Of a stretch of DNA of 64,000 nucleotides, positions 46,400 to 58,065 are shown one piece after another; within the stretch, counting starts at the first letter, position 1; each line of letters opens with the position of its first letter. The notes under the pieces were generated by a model, which was given only the letters and a program-made list of their open reading frames with translations, did not search any database and was not told where the DNA came from. Location: the NCBI RefSeq assembly GCF_002878395.1, contig NW_025861691.1, positions 60,930 through 124,929 of the forward strand, written 5' to 3'. The position numbers and the translations under genes are program-made. Source of the DNA: Capsicum annuum. Its lineage: Eukaryota > Streptophyta > Magnoliopsida > Solanales > Solanaceae.

Positions 46400-47085
46400 T
46401 GAGATTCTAGTAAATGGTTAAATATTTCTAGTGTCATAAGTAACAGTGAGATACTAACGCATAGCATATTGGTTCCATGACCCACTAAATTGAGCATTGA
46501 TGTTCTCAATGTTATTTTTCTTATATTCATCTTAATCTGTCTCAGATGAGACATCCTTAGTAATCACTAGCTTTCCCTCACTGAGCAAAACAAGGCTTTC
46601 CTCGTAAGTTCTCAAATGAATTTTAGTCACAACTATACAAAAGCTTATTTTTTCATGTGTCTCAGGATTATAAGGCACTAGTTCCTCTGCTTCTTGTCAA
46701 AAGTATTTCACCATAGTTCTTAAAGCCCAGAACGGTTCTAGGTTCCACGTCTATAGGGACATTAAATTACTTTCTTCATGACTTGACAACATCATACTCT
46801 TTCATTACTCAAATAGAACAATTCCAAGTCTAAGTATAATTGTCATAGCGATATATAATGTAATAAAGTTTCATCTTTTGATGTATGGAGAAGTGTATAA
46901 AAATTGTATGCATAGGGATTCTTGAAGAATAGTTTGTTGAATGTGTAGTCGAATGAATTCGGGTCTTGAGATTTAAGCGTTCCACATTATTTATATACAA
47001 CTCAATTGGAGAAGATATTTTGGTGCTACCCTTGAGAGTATTTTGGACAATCAGTTCTCTAGGGATATGATTTGCGATTATTCTT
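46400..47085 (-). pseudogene. F-box gene relic, copy 1
   Basis: On the minus strand a degenerate F-box (HIPRELIVQ, then in shifted frame LSRVAPKYLLQLSCI) lies at about 47065-46990. It is followed with little spacer by an F-box-associated C-terminal domain (VEPRTVLGFKNYGEILLTRS; NPETHEKISFCIVVTK; YEESLVLLSEGKLVITKD) across 46860-46550. F-box proteins are substrate receptors of SCF ubiquitin ligases. Frameshifts, stops and a missing middle of some 500 bp show a pseudogene. Confidence 0.65.
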
Positions 47086-48266
47086 AGAGTCTTAAACTTG
47101 CAATTATATCTTCATCAAGAAAAATATACTTTTAGTCCCAAATTTAATGACAGAGTATCAGAGACATACCAAATAGCCCTTAATCCCTACGCTCAATAAT
47201 TAATCCAATAAATAACTTACTATAGAAATAAACTAAAAATAACCCTATTTTTGATGGATCCATTTTTTTATTACTCAAACTAGCCCAATTCTACATTATA
47301 TATACCATTATTGCCAATTCAAACACACACAAAAAAAACCCTTGCCGACGCTATCTTATGCAGTACCATTTTCTCCGTCTTCCTTTATTTTTGCCTCTAC
47401 ACTGCTTCCTTCCAACAAAAAAATGACAACTTGTGGTAGCCCCTTTTCATTTTTATTTCTATTTCTTCATTTATGTCTCTGTATCTTTCTGTACTCCTCT
47501 TTTTCTTCAAAATTTTATTTTAATCCAATTTCTCCTGAATTCTCATAAAAAATCAGTTTTTTTAATTTTATTTTATAGAAGTTGAGAAAACCATGGTTAA
47601 AGATGTATGTGAGGTTGAGTAGTGTAGAGTTGTAGATGGTACCTATAGTTGATAGACAATTATTTTATAGAAGTTGAGAAAACCATAGTTAAAGATGAAT
47701 GTGAGGTTGAGTAGTGTAGAGTTGTAGATGGTACCTATAATTTTCTTTTAAGATTTGTGATTGTTTTCAAGGGATTTCAGAGATATTTTGATAGGAGCCA
47801 TTTCAATTTTCTAAAAAGTTGAATGTTTGGTAAATTAAATGTTAATAGGCCTATATTTAGTATAACAAGTGTGTAACTAATGTATAAGATATACATAAAA
47901 TTATACGTAGATTATGTAGTAATTATTCAAAACAAAGGTAAATACTGAAGTTTGTGAGATTTTGAGCAATTCAAGTTTTTCTTTAGAAAGAAAGTAAAAG
48001 TGAGGTGAATTAAGTGATAATATGCCTTCATTTAATGTATAATAAATTTATAACTGATGCATACTAATTATTCATTGATTATGTAGAAATTCATTATCAA
48101 GTATACATTACTTTATATATAATATTTACCAGTAATATGCAATAGCTTCAAATGAAGGTAAATATTGAAGTTTGAGGAATTTTTGAATTAATTTATTGAA
48201 AAAGGTTACTCAGTTATAGCCACAAGATGAATTACGATTTTTCCTAACTCAACTCAATGGGAGAGG

Positions 48267-48271
48267 CAAAG
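48267..48271. repeat. Target-site duplication CAAAG, left
   Basis: CAAAG before TGTAACGCCCC; the same CAAAG follows at 50708-50712. Copy 1 has a single GGCAAAGGGAATTGCTC at about 45908-45924. Confidence 0.95.
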
Positions 48272-50707
48272 TGTAACGCCCCAAAAATGGTCCCGAGACG
48301 TCACACGGTGCTTAGGACCACAAGTGATCCCAAGCTAACCCTTCTACTGGCATAACTCATAAGCAACTGAATAAAATACATAAATCTAATCGAAATAAGC
48401 GAAAGATAACTCTTTTCTGAATCTGATCAATACAGAACTAAATTAAAATATTTGCAACACTGCTTTTACAAAGCAACACTGGAATTAAATACATTAACTC
48501 TACTGACTGTCTATGAAGCCTCTACTAGTATTGACTATAGGTAGCTGGGACATGACCCCCAACTATCCCAAATCAATACGACTGAATAAAGAAAATACAA
48601 TACTACTCAAACTATATGACTGACTCGAGCCCTTAAATCAAGAGGAGTCATCACCTGCTGACTGGAATCTGCAAATTGTCTGAATATGGTATGAGTGCTA
48701 CAACTGATCTGATACCTATATTATGAGGCAACATAGCACATAAACATATATGTGGATCAGTACTTTGAGGATGTACTGAGTATATGGGGGTAAAATGCAT
48801 AAGTAAAACATCATCTCATCATCATAATTTATAAAATAATGCATGCTAAATGTAAATGACTCACATAAGCTGGAACATCTGAAATACTGAGATCATGAAT
48901 AATAGATCAATCATACTTTATAAATCTAGTGAGTCATAACATTTAGTTCTGAAAACTATACTTGTATTCTGTTTGTGAATCATACTGTCTAAGTGTAGAA
49001 AGAGCTCACTTCTGAAATTTGAAATCTAAAAGCTGAAGTCTGTAACTGTTATCTTTCTGTAAAGCATAATCTGAGTAAACTGTGAGCCTTTACACTTAGT
49101 TTTCTGAGAATCTTTACTATTAAACTGTAGGAAAAACACTTTATCTTAAGGGTTTAGAAATCTAAAAGCTAATTCTGCATGGGAGATTCTTCTAACCGAC
49201 ATAAACTATGTGAGCATTCATGGAGTCCAACGTTATTGTCCCCCTAAGGAGGAATCCTCACGTTGGGAAGAGGAGTCATACTTTTGTCAGGGAGTATAAC
49301 CTATCTAAGTTATCACATATCTACATCCACGTAGAAGTGAGAACAATCTGAATCCTATGTTAGCACGTAGTTCTGGGATATAAAACCATAGTAACGTAAC
49401 CATCTCGGTGCTAAATACTACTCCCATTAAATCAGTATGCTAATTCTGATGGAAAACCACTTTTAAAATGGTATTGTGGTTTATAATGAAAACCCACTGT
49501 ATATCTGTAAAGCTAAATTTGTAATCTGAATTTATAAAGTGGATTTCATATCTATTCTTGAGACCGAAAGGTCTAATCTTTATCAATAATCTGAAAAGAA
49601 TCTAGTCAGAAGGTGCTCATAGCACAATCAATCTTGAAATAGTAATACTCATTAGGGCTTAATGTCCCATGCTTCAAAATCCTGTTAAAATATCATAATG
49701 TTCATGCTTTATAATGTAAACATTGATAAATTAATTTAAAATCTGGAAATTTCTGCAATATACATGAAAATATGAACATAATCATGTAATTCAACTTCTA
49801 AATCACTGAAAACCTCATAAGCTTGTAAATAACAATAAAGGGTATAAACCCTAGCTTGAATTTCATGGGAAATCGTATAAAGTTCAATCAAATTGGAATT
49901 AAAATAAATTTTGGGCACAAGGACAAAAGGATTGTCCTTGTTCATAACCCCACATACCTTGGTAGATGATTAGATGGAGAAACTTGAATTATTGATTCTT
50001 ATTTGAGTTCTTAAAAATGAATTCTTGATTATATTGCCTTGGGAATCCTCAATTTGGAGCTTTCTTGGAGAATCTATGAAGGATTTTTAATTTCTTGGAG
50101 AAGGAGCTTTGGAGTTTTAGAGTTTTACTTTGAGAGAGAATGGATGAAATTGGGCATAAAGTGCTTAGAATAGGCTTAAATCTTATGTTTGGATGGATTG
50201 GGGTCTTGGGAATTGATCAAAATGCCCTCTTTAAACTTCTGGACGGAACTGAAAATGCAATATTTTTCTGATTTAATAGGCCACCGCGATGCGCCATTAT
50301 CACAGTGACTCACTGAAAAAGACGAGTGGGAATTGGACATTCTCGGCAACGCGCCACCATCGCGGTGCCCTTTTGAAATGCCATTGTGGACACTAGAGCA
50401 TTGGGCCATTGGATTTCGACAATTGGGAATTTGGAGGTCCGCTAGAATTGACAATTATGAAATTTTCCTTCACCGCAACATGGTGGTTGCTCAGGCGGGA
50501 CACTGTTAACTTAAAAATGCTCTAACTCCTCAACCGAGTATCGGATTTAGGTGAATTTGGTATCGATGGAAAGCTTATTCAATTTTTCACACAGTAGAAA
50601 GTCTAAATATGGTAAATACCACATGAAATAAAAAGGTATTCATCTTTGAAGTAAATCTATGACATTCTAGGGATGGTTTTAATCTAGGAAAAGTGCGAGG
50701 TGTTACA
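48272..50707 (-). mobile_element. Solo LTR of the LARD/Tekay-like group
   Basis: 2436 bp, TGTAACGCCCC to GAGGTGTTACA on plus, with perfect 5-bp target duplications. Reading direction is minus: its left end is the reverse complement of LTR ends such as 7560-7678 (TTAGCTTGGGGTCACTTGTG). GC-rich module at about 50281-50400 (CACCGCGATGCGCCA, CGCGGTGCCC). Donor-like AAG|GTATGT at 49960-49952 (minus). No internal region, so it formed by LTR-LTR recombination. Confidence 0.9.
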
Positions 50708-50712
50708 CAAAG
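50708..50712. repeat. Target-site duplication CAAAG, right
   Basis: Directly after the solo LTR end TGTTACA; perfect match to 48267-48271. Confidence 0.95.
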
Positions 50713-51184
50713 GGAATTGCTCTAATGGATGTTATAGCAACACAAACTGTTCACACTTCTCCAAATGTATAAGTTTAATTTACTGTTCTAAATAACTGTT
50801 TTATTTTTCTCTTACTACTCTTGCAACTCTTTTCAGCCTAGCAACATAAGTTTTCTTATTTTTCTCTAGGTTTATTATTTTACTGAAAATTAGTTTTCCT
50901 ATTGAATGCATCACATTATGATTTATATATACTTTTTTGCTATTCGAACTATATGAACATGTAATACGAGCCTAGACTTTGTCCAAAGCTACAATGCATT
51001 GGTTGAGGCCTTCACTTGTACCTAGAATTGGATTGAATGAATAGAGATATTGATGATGAAACGAAAACTGGGTGGGATTAACATATAGAACATCATTTTA
51101 ATAAATAAAAACTAGAATACGACAATATAATGAACTCAGTAATGCAACTAAACAAAAATTACATCAACCTTATTTGATGTGATT

Positions 51185-51189
51185 CTAAT
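51185..51189. repeat. Target-site duplication CTAAT, left
   Basis: CTAAT flanks the copia element on both sides (partner 54528-54532); copy 1 has an uninterrupted GATTCTAGTAAATGG at about 46402. Confidence 0.85.
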
Positions 51190-51649
51190 TATTAGGAATT
51201 GTGCAAAAATAAAGCAAACCACAAGTAAAAAGAAAACAAGAACACACGGATATATGTGGATACCCTTGTGGGAAAAACCACGGGCAGAGGTAGAGGATGT
51301 TTCACTATACTGAAATGAGAGGAACACACAAATTTATGTGGATACCCTTGTGGGAAAAGCCACGGGCAGAGGTAGAGGATGTTTCACTATATTGAAATGA
51401 GAAGAGTACAATGTGTAGAATGAGTATTTTCTGGATACCCAAAACAATCTACTAAATGCACTTATATAATACGTTCATACAAATAAGTCCTAGGCCTAAA
51501 AAGATAATGGTACATACCGTGGGGGCTTCGCCCCCGCATCAGCCCGATCTCTACGCTACCACCACAGACCCTATTAAAAATTACAAACATGGGTCGCACT
51601 GCGAAAATTTATGGAACAAATCAACAAAATTTGGGTCACAACTCTAACA
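51190..51649 (-). repeat. Copia 3' LTR with internal duplication
   Basis: 460 bp versus 377 bp for the 5' LTR. The surplus is an 82-bp tandem duplication: ATGTGGATACCCTTGTGGGA starts at 51254 and again at 51336. Sense TATATAAG at 51468-51461 (minus). The sense end is TA instead of CA. Confidence 0.9.
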
Positions 51650-51661
51650 ATCTCCACCTTG
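51650..51661 (-). other. Copia polypurine tract
   Basis: On minus AAGGTGGAGAT adjoins the 3' LTR start TGTTAGAG; this is the standard plus-strand primer of plant copia elements. Confidence 0.85.
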
Positions 51662-51839
51662 ACACGAATTCTAATTCAGAATTCAAATCTATTTTAAGAC
51701 AAACTCTCCACGTCTTCCACAAAATCCGCTAAGGGCACATCTTAAGCAACCAGACGCATACTTCTGAGGAGGACTAATATCTCTTCTAGGCCTGTATTTA
51801 GCAATAGAATATTGTGGCACCACGAGTGGTGAATAAGAA

Positions 51840-54104
51840 ATAGTATCACTCTACACCTCCGGGATAGACTGAGAAGTAGACTCTGATGTAGACTCTACTC
51901 CAATCTGCAATTTAAGATGGGTGCTTGACTTATGCTGATTCCTGTCACTAAGATCATCTAGGGGAAAAGTACTAGATTTGGAGGGAGCCCGAAGCATGGC
52001 AGTTTCATCAAACATAATATCCCTACTAATTATAACCTTTCTGCTTTTTGGACACCAAAGCTTATAACCTTTAACACCAGACTTATAACCCATAAATAAG
52101 CACTTGACAAATCTAGGTTCCAACTTTCCATTATCAATATGAGCATATGTAGGACACCAAATATCCTCAAATTAGAATAACTAGCAGGAGTACCAGACCA
52201 TACCTCTTGTGGAGTCTTTTTATGAATCGCGACTGAGGGAGAGCGGTTAATGAGAAGGCAAGATATGGAAGCAGGTTAGCCTAAAAAGACATGGGTAAAC
52301 CAGCATTAAAGAGCATACAGCGCACCTTCTTCATTATATTCCTATTTATTCATTAGGCCACACCATTCTGCTGCAGAATATGGTGAACTATCAAATACCT
52401 CAAAATTTCTTATGACTTTCACAAAACATTAAATTCCTTAGAACAAAACTCTAAGCCATTATTTGTCCGAAGGTATTTTACCTACTTCCCTGTCTGTTTT
52501 CAATCATAGTCTTCCATTCCTTGAAAGTAGGCAACATATCATTCTTTTACTTTAAAAAAACACCCAAACTTTATTGGAATAGTCATCAATAATAGTCAAT
52601 AAGTGATTAGCGCCTCCTCTAGAAGGTACTCTAGCAGGACCCAAGAGATCAGAATGAATGTAATTAAGTGTGCCCTTAGTTGAGTTAATGTCTTTAGTGA
52701 ATCTGACTCTCTTCTGCTTCTTGAAAACACAGTGATCATAGAACTCCAATTTGGTAATACTCTGCCCATCAAGAAGTCCTCTCCTGCGTAGTTCATCCAT
52801 CCCGTTTTCACTCATATGCCCTAGGAGTATATGCCAAAGTTTAGTAATGTCACTTTTTTATAGAGAGAAGGTAGAAATAGCTGTATTACCTGTAACAGTA
52901 GAGCCTTGCAGGACATACAAATTTGCAGAATTTCTCTGCCCCTTTATCATAACAAGAGCACCATTAGTAACCTTCAGGACTCCACCTTCACCAGTGTACC
53001 TATAACCATTTGAATCAAGGGTACTCAAAGAAATAAGATTTCTCTTTAGGTCTAGGACATGCCGCATATCACTAAGTGTCCTCACAACCCCATCAAACAT
53101 CTTGACCTGATTGTTTCAATTCCATCTATCTTACAAGGTGTGTTATATCCCATCAACACAACACCTTCAGAGACCATTTCATATATTATAAACCATTATC
53201 GATTATGACATAAATAAAGTGCAAGATGAATCAAGAATCCAATCCTCATAGGGTTTAGAGTTATATCAGAAACCACCAAGAGTTCTCCATTACTACCGCC
53301 ATCTTCCACAAAACTGGTCTCACCGGACTTCTTTAGTTGGTTTCTCTTTGGATTTGGAGCTTCTCTTCTCTCTCTATTCTATAGCTTCCAAACACTCAAA
53401 TTTGATATAGCCCTTCTTCTTACAGTAATTATAGGTTTTGTTTCTATTTCTGGATTTCAACCTATTTCTATCATCACCCCTAGAATTCCTCTCACAAGTT
53501 GTTTCACTTTTAATAATGAGACCATCTCCTTGAGTCTATGACCCATTCATAAAATTCTTCATCTTCTCCTTAAAGAACAACACATCATAGACTTCATTAG
53601 TTGTTAGGATATCATGACTATATAAAATTGTATCCCTAAAGGTCGTGTATGATGCAGGCAACGAACACAACAAAATCAACCCTATATTTTTCTCATCGTA
53701 CTTAACCTCCTGAGTCTCTAAATTAGAGACGATTTTCTTAAATACAGATAGGTGATCCTTCAAGGACGCACCCTTAGAAATGAGATGGAATAAATTAATT
53801 GCTTGAGATACAACTTACTTGTTAGTATCTTTATCATACACCACAATTCTAGTTTCAACCACAATGTAGCGCTTGTGGTCTCTGTCAAAACATCTTGTAG
53901 AATCTGATTGAATAAATGAAGGTAGATCTGAGATAGAGGCTTTCGATCCTTACGTTGTTTGTCATCGTCCATCCATGATAAGGGAATATTCTCAAACCCT
54001 AATACAGCATCATCCAAATCCATTAGTGTGAGCACAACCTGCATCTTAACCTGCTATAATGAAAATCTGGTGTTGCGATCTAACAATGGATAATCATACT
54101 TCAT
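51840..54104 (-). pseudogene. Copia polyprotein remnant: gag, protease, integrase
   Basis: Starts MKYDYPLLDRNTRF at 54104. Gag (UBN2 type): LTLMDLDDAVLGFENIP and IGLILLCSLPASYTTFRDTI (about 53690-53620). Protease: EDWILDSSC near 53250, with the family active-site layout. Gag-pre-integrase: TLSDMRHVLDLKRNLISLST (53075-53016) and [20 protein letters not shown] (about 52803-52744). Integrase core: [19 protein letters not shown] and [14 protein letters not shown] to 52552, and its tail CLFMGYKSGVKGYKLWCPKS in 52123-51851. The rest of the polyprotein (RT, RNase H) is absent. Stops and frameshifts occur between blocks. Confidence 0.85.
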
Positions 54105-54134
54105 GGTTTCCATCCCTGAGAAAATAATCGAATA

Positions 54135-54147
54135 GGCTTTGATACCA
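54135..54147 (-). other. Copia primer-binding site
   Basis: On minus TGGTATCAAAGCC three bases after the LTR end; one mismatch to the initiator tRNA-Met site TGGTATCAGAGCC. Confidence 0.85.
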
Positions 54148-54150
54148 GTT

Positions 54151-54527
54151 TCTTAGTAATCGGCCAGAAATAAAGAAAACCACAAGAAAAAATAAAACAA
54201 GAATACACAGATTTACGTAGAAACCTTGCGGAAAAAACCATGGACAGAGGCAGACAAAGTTTCACTATAATGAAAGGAGAGGAGTACAATGTGGAGAATG
54301 AGTATTTTATGGATACTCAAAACAACCCACTAAATGCACTTATATAATACGTGCATACAAATAAGTCCTAGGCCCAAAAATATAAAGGTCCATACCGCGG
54401 GGGCTTCACCCCGACATTGGCCTGATCCCTACACTACCACCACAAACCCCATTGAAAATCATAAACATGGGTTGCACTGCGAAACTTTGTAGGCTGGATA
54501 AACAAAATTCGGGTCACAACTCTAACA
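54151..54527 (-). repeat. Copia 5' LTR
   Basis: 377 bp, sense TGTTAGAGTTGTGACCC to TTACTAAGA. TATATAAG at 54346-54339 (minus) is the likely TATA box. Lacks the 82-bp duplication of the 3' LTR. Confidence 0.9.
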
Positions 54528-54532
54528 CTAAT
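54528..54532. repeat. Target-site duplication CTAAT, right
   Basis: Perfect match to 51185-51189. Confidence 0.85.
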
Positions 54533-54539
54533 AAATGCT

Positions 54540-55190
54540 TAAATATTTCCAGTTTCATAAACAACTGTGAGATACTTGCGCATAGCATATCGGGTCCATG
54601 TCCTACTAAATTGAGCATTGATGTTCCCAATGTCATTTTTCTTACATTCATCATAATCCATCTTAGATGATACATCATTTGGAATCAATCTCTTTCATTC
54701 ATTGCGCAAAGCAAGGATTTCTTCATAAGTTCCCAAATGAATTTTTAGTCACAACTACACAAAAACTTATTTTTCCGTGCGTTTGGGGATTATAAGGCAC
54801 CAGTTCCTGTGCTTCTTGTCAAAAGTATTTCATCATAGTTCTTAAAGCTTAGAACGATTCTAGGTTCTATGTCTAAAGGGACAATAAATTCCTTGCTCCA
54901 TGACTTGACAACACCATACTCTTTAATTATCCAGATAGAACAAATCCAAATCCAAGAATAATTGTCGTAGTGATATATAATGGAATAAAGTTCCATCTAT
55001 TGATGTATAGAGAAGTATCTAAGAATTGTATACATAGGAATTTTTAATAGAATAGTTTGCTGAGTGTGTAGTCGAATAAATTTGGGTTTCGAGATTTAAG
55101 AGTTCCAAGATTTGATATACAACTCAATTGGAGAAGAGATTCTGGTGCTACCCTTGAGTAATCTTGGACAGTCAGTTCTCCAGGGATATG
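54540..55190 (-). pseudogene. F-box gene relic, copy 2
   Basis: On the minus strand an open stretch 55190-55044 reads HIPGELTVQDYSRVAPESLL and QLSCISNLGTLKSRNPNLF, fitting the F-box pattern (P-x-E, S-R, LL, the conserved C-I-S, then a PxLF tail). An open stretch 54996-54790 gives the F-box-associated domain (IIKEYGVVKSWSKEFIVPL; EPRIVLSFKNYDEILL). In shifted frame the end of the domain continues to about 54560. The usual middle of about 170 residues is missing in both copies, so that loss predates the tandem duplication. Confidence 0.7.
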
Positions 55191-55267
55191 ATTTGAGATT
55201 TTTCTCTAAGGCTTAAACTTGAGATTTTTCCTTTTCTTTTTCTTTTATATTTTAGAGAAGAAAAGGT

Positions 55268-55281
55268 CGGGGGGGGGGGGG
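55268..55281. repeat. Poly-G run before LTR J
   Basis: About 13-14 G bases directly before TGTAACACCC. Such runs are rare in plant DNA and hard to sequence, so length or even the join may be unreliable. Confidence 0.8.
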
Positions 55282-57210
55282 TGTAACACCCTGTATTTTT
55301 GAGCTAGAGTGTAGACCATCATTCCTTCATGTCAATGTTCTAAAATCCTTCTTATTGATTGAGTCTTGATGAGCATCTAAAATTTGTTGGATTTTTGTTC
55401 CAGCATGCCACCGTGAATCCCCCAGCGTCGCGGTAGAAATAGCGATGGAAGCCTCACCGTGTCGCGATGGAGGCTAATTCGGTATTGTAAATTTCCAGAA
55501 CCTCCAAAATATCGATCTGCAAAGGAATTAATTCTGCCTTCATTAATTCCTACATCCAACTTCAAGAACCTCCAAAGTTCACCATTAATTCTGCAAATTT
55601 ATTCAAGATTCCAAGTTCCTAGTTCAAGAACTCCAAGAACCATCATTCAAAGGCACAATTAACATCTAAAAAATGAGTATCGATATAAAGTTCATCATTC
55701 AAGGTATGTGGGGTTTTTCAACAAAACTCTCTTTCGTTCTTGTACCCAAAAGTAATTTTCTTTACAAAGGCATGATTTTTATTTGATTTTTATGAATTTG
55801 AAGCATCAACCCATATCTTATGATGATTATTATGAAATCTTGATGTTTATGATTTTGAAAGATGAATTTACATGTGTGGTGATAGAAAGCATGAATCTTG
55901 AATGATATTTATCATGATTTTGATATTTGGGTCGTGAATCCCCATTGGAAATTGTTTTTTTTTTTGTTGAGAAAGTTTGTGTTATAAGCACGTTGATGTT
56001 GAATATTTGAGATATTTTGAATGATTTGACCTTTTGGTCTTAATGGAGTTGGTTTGAACTCGAGTATGAAAAAAATCCACAACGTGGTTGATTTTGATAG
56101 ATGGGAAGCATGATGGCTCCCGATTTATATTTATATATTACTAAAATTGTTTTATTGTGGATTGTCTTTTAAATGATCGAGCTAAGTTTGGGAAAAATCT
56201 TTAGCACCGAGTGGGAGGTATAAAGAGACCTTACTTTCTTAGAACTACGTGCCCACGTAGGAGTAAGCTTGAGGCTGATTTATATAGTGATCACTAGTTT
56301 GTGTGGATTTGATATCAATAGTCCTACTCCGATGGCAAAGATAGGATGAATCTCCCCAACGTGGGTTGTACGTTGGACTACATGTAGCTCACATGATTTA
56401 TGTCAGTTATAGGATCTCCCAGTGTGTGTGTGTTTCCTTGTGTCTACGGTGAATGGTGAAGTGATTTGAAAGTGGAATTGTTAAAGTTATTATTTCAAAA
56501 GATTTAAATGATATTTACATTATGAGAATTGATATTCTTGATGAACTAAAAGTGATTGACAAATTATATGATGACTCATATGTGTTATTGTACTTATTTC
56601 ATCCTCTCATGATTATGATGATTTTCTTCGGGCTATGTGAGTCTTTCATACATCCTGCATATTTCTTATAAATATTTATGATGATGATGTTTATACAACT
56701 GCATACACCCCATATAATTAGTTCCTTTCCATGGTACTGACCCACATCTTCGAATGTGTGCTGCATTTTCTCAAAATGTAGGTTCAGGTGCTCAGTTCCA
56801 GGTTTGACAATGATTCTTTGGGCACGCTATTCTACATTCTTTGTTGTGGTGAGTCCTCATGTTCCGAGGACGTGATGTCTGATGTTTGTTTCATGGAATT
56901 ATTTACATTTGATAACTGAGTTTGAGTCAGTTGGGGCATGTCTCAATGACTCGATGGTTTTATTGATTTTCTTAGAGGCTTTCAGACTTGTATAAATGTT
57001 GGGAGTTGACTAATAAGTCGTATTTTGTTATCTTTCTGAAATTCTTTTATTCTTGGATGATGATTACTCTGTTGATATTTGAGGGTTATTTATGGAAACC
57101 CCGTTGATTTGTGTTGAACTAAATAAAAATGGCTCAAAGCGTTAGCTTGGGGCTACTCATAGCCTCAAGTACCGTGTGACGCTCCGGGACCCGTTTTTCG
57201 GGGTGTTACA
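55282..57210 (+). repeat. LTR J
   Basis: 1929 bp, TGTAACACCC to GGGGTGTTACA. No primer site follows and the flanks (GGGGG, AAGTG) do not match, so it is a solo LTR whose flank was later lost, or a broken element. GC-rich module at about 55400-55475 (CGTCGCGGTAG, CACCGTGTCGCGATGG). Donor-like AAG|GTATGT at 55701-55709. Its downstream part is homologous to inverted LTR K; its U3 is not. Confidence 0.8.
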
Positions 57211-58060
57211 AAGTGTTCTTGTGATTTCAAAGTGATGAATTTATTGTGATGTTATGAATTTTGGGTGTTCATATGCATGTTTTGAATATGATGGGCTATG
57301 AATTGGATATGATATGACTTGCAAGTCACGGTATGATGAAACCCGGTGATTACATGCCCTTAACAAGATAAGTATTGAATATTTTGAAAGTATGAAGCAT
57401 GCTTGTTCTAAATAACTAAAAGTTGGTCTTAAGAGAGCTAGTAGGTTACCTGAATACAGTACGAGTTGAAAGACTCTATGCTAGAATTTGTGATTTATCG
57501 ACACGGGGTTATGGTAGCATCCTTTGTGATCTTGTGTACCTTGATTCATGTTATCCCAAATTGGGAAAATGGTTAGGATCCCTATTTTGTGATCTTGTGC
57601 ACTACCATGACATGTTGATTTGATTGGGGATTTTGGCATTCTGCTATGTGATCTTGCGTGTCCCCCTTATATATACTCCAATCCTTGCATTAAACTTGGA
57701 TTGGGGGCTTGGCCGCCGAGTTAAGGGAAGATTCCATATAGCCCATAGAATTACTAATTATAGGGTGTACCATCTAGCTCAGAATAATGACAAAAACTGA
57801 GTCAAGGTTTTCAAGATCTATTCTGAAATTATTAAATATGGCCATGTATTTACTTACATAATATTCACTGTTATTACAATATGCTCTCATCTATTTTTAT
57901 ATAAAATATTTTTATTTTGAGTTATTTCACATACCAGTACATCTGTATTGACTCGCCTTATATTTATGGATCTGAGACACAGTCCCAAGATCCCGTTCAA
58001 CAGTAGATTTATGTGCCAAAAATTGTAGTTGGTGAGCCTTCTCTATTCCAGAAGGACTGG

Positions 58061-58065
58061 TGATT
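58061..58065. repeat. Target-site duplication TGATT, left of K
   Basis: TGATT; perfect partner at 60627-60631. Confidence 0.9.

Larger units (their letters stand above)
44741..47102. repeat. Tandem segmental duplication, copy 1
   Basis: 2362 bp that reappear in the same order and orientation from 47103. Anchors: ATCCCTACGCTCAATAATTA at 44830 and 47192; a promoter-like block (44940-45060 and 47300-47420); an intron-like AT-rich middle; GAACTCAGCGATGCAACTAA region (46355 and 51130); and a minus-strand F-box relic at the end. Divergence by eye is roughly one base in eight to ten, so the duplication is old. Confidence 0.85.
51190..54527 (-). mobile_element. Ty1/copia element lacking RT and RNase H
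   Basis: 3338 bp, minus strand: 5' LTR 54527-54151, primer site, gag, protease, gag-pre-integrase, integrase, then (instead of RT and RNase H) a short non-coding stretch, polypurine tract and 3' LTR 51649-51190. Integrase before RT position identifies copia. Perfect 5-bp target duplications show that it inserted as a unit, already deleted or deleted later between integrase and the polypurine tract. Lineage (possibly Tork-like) not certain. Confidence 0.9.
47103..55220. repeat. Tandem segmental duplication, copy 2, enlarged by insertions
   Basis: 8118 bp; subtracting the solo LTR (2436+5) and copia element (3338+5) leaves 2334 bp, close to copy 1 (2362 bp). It has its own 92-bp direct repeat at 47571-47742 (TTTTATAGAAGTTGAGAAAA twice). 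Copy 1 serves as the empty-site control for both insertions. Confidence 0.85.

Noticed and set aside
49736..50454. Minus-strand frames in the solo LTR (49736-49945, 50176-50454)
   Set aside because: The LTR is bounded by perfect target duplications and these frames are not kept in related LTRs.
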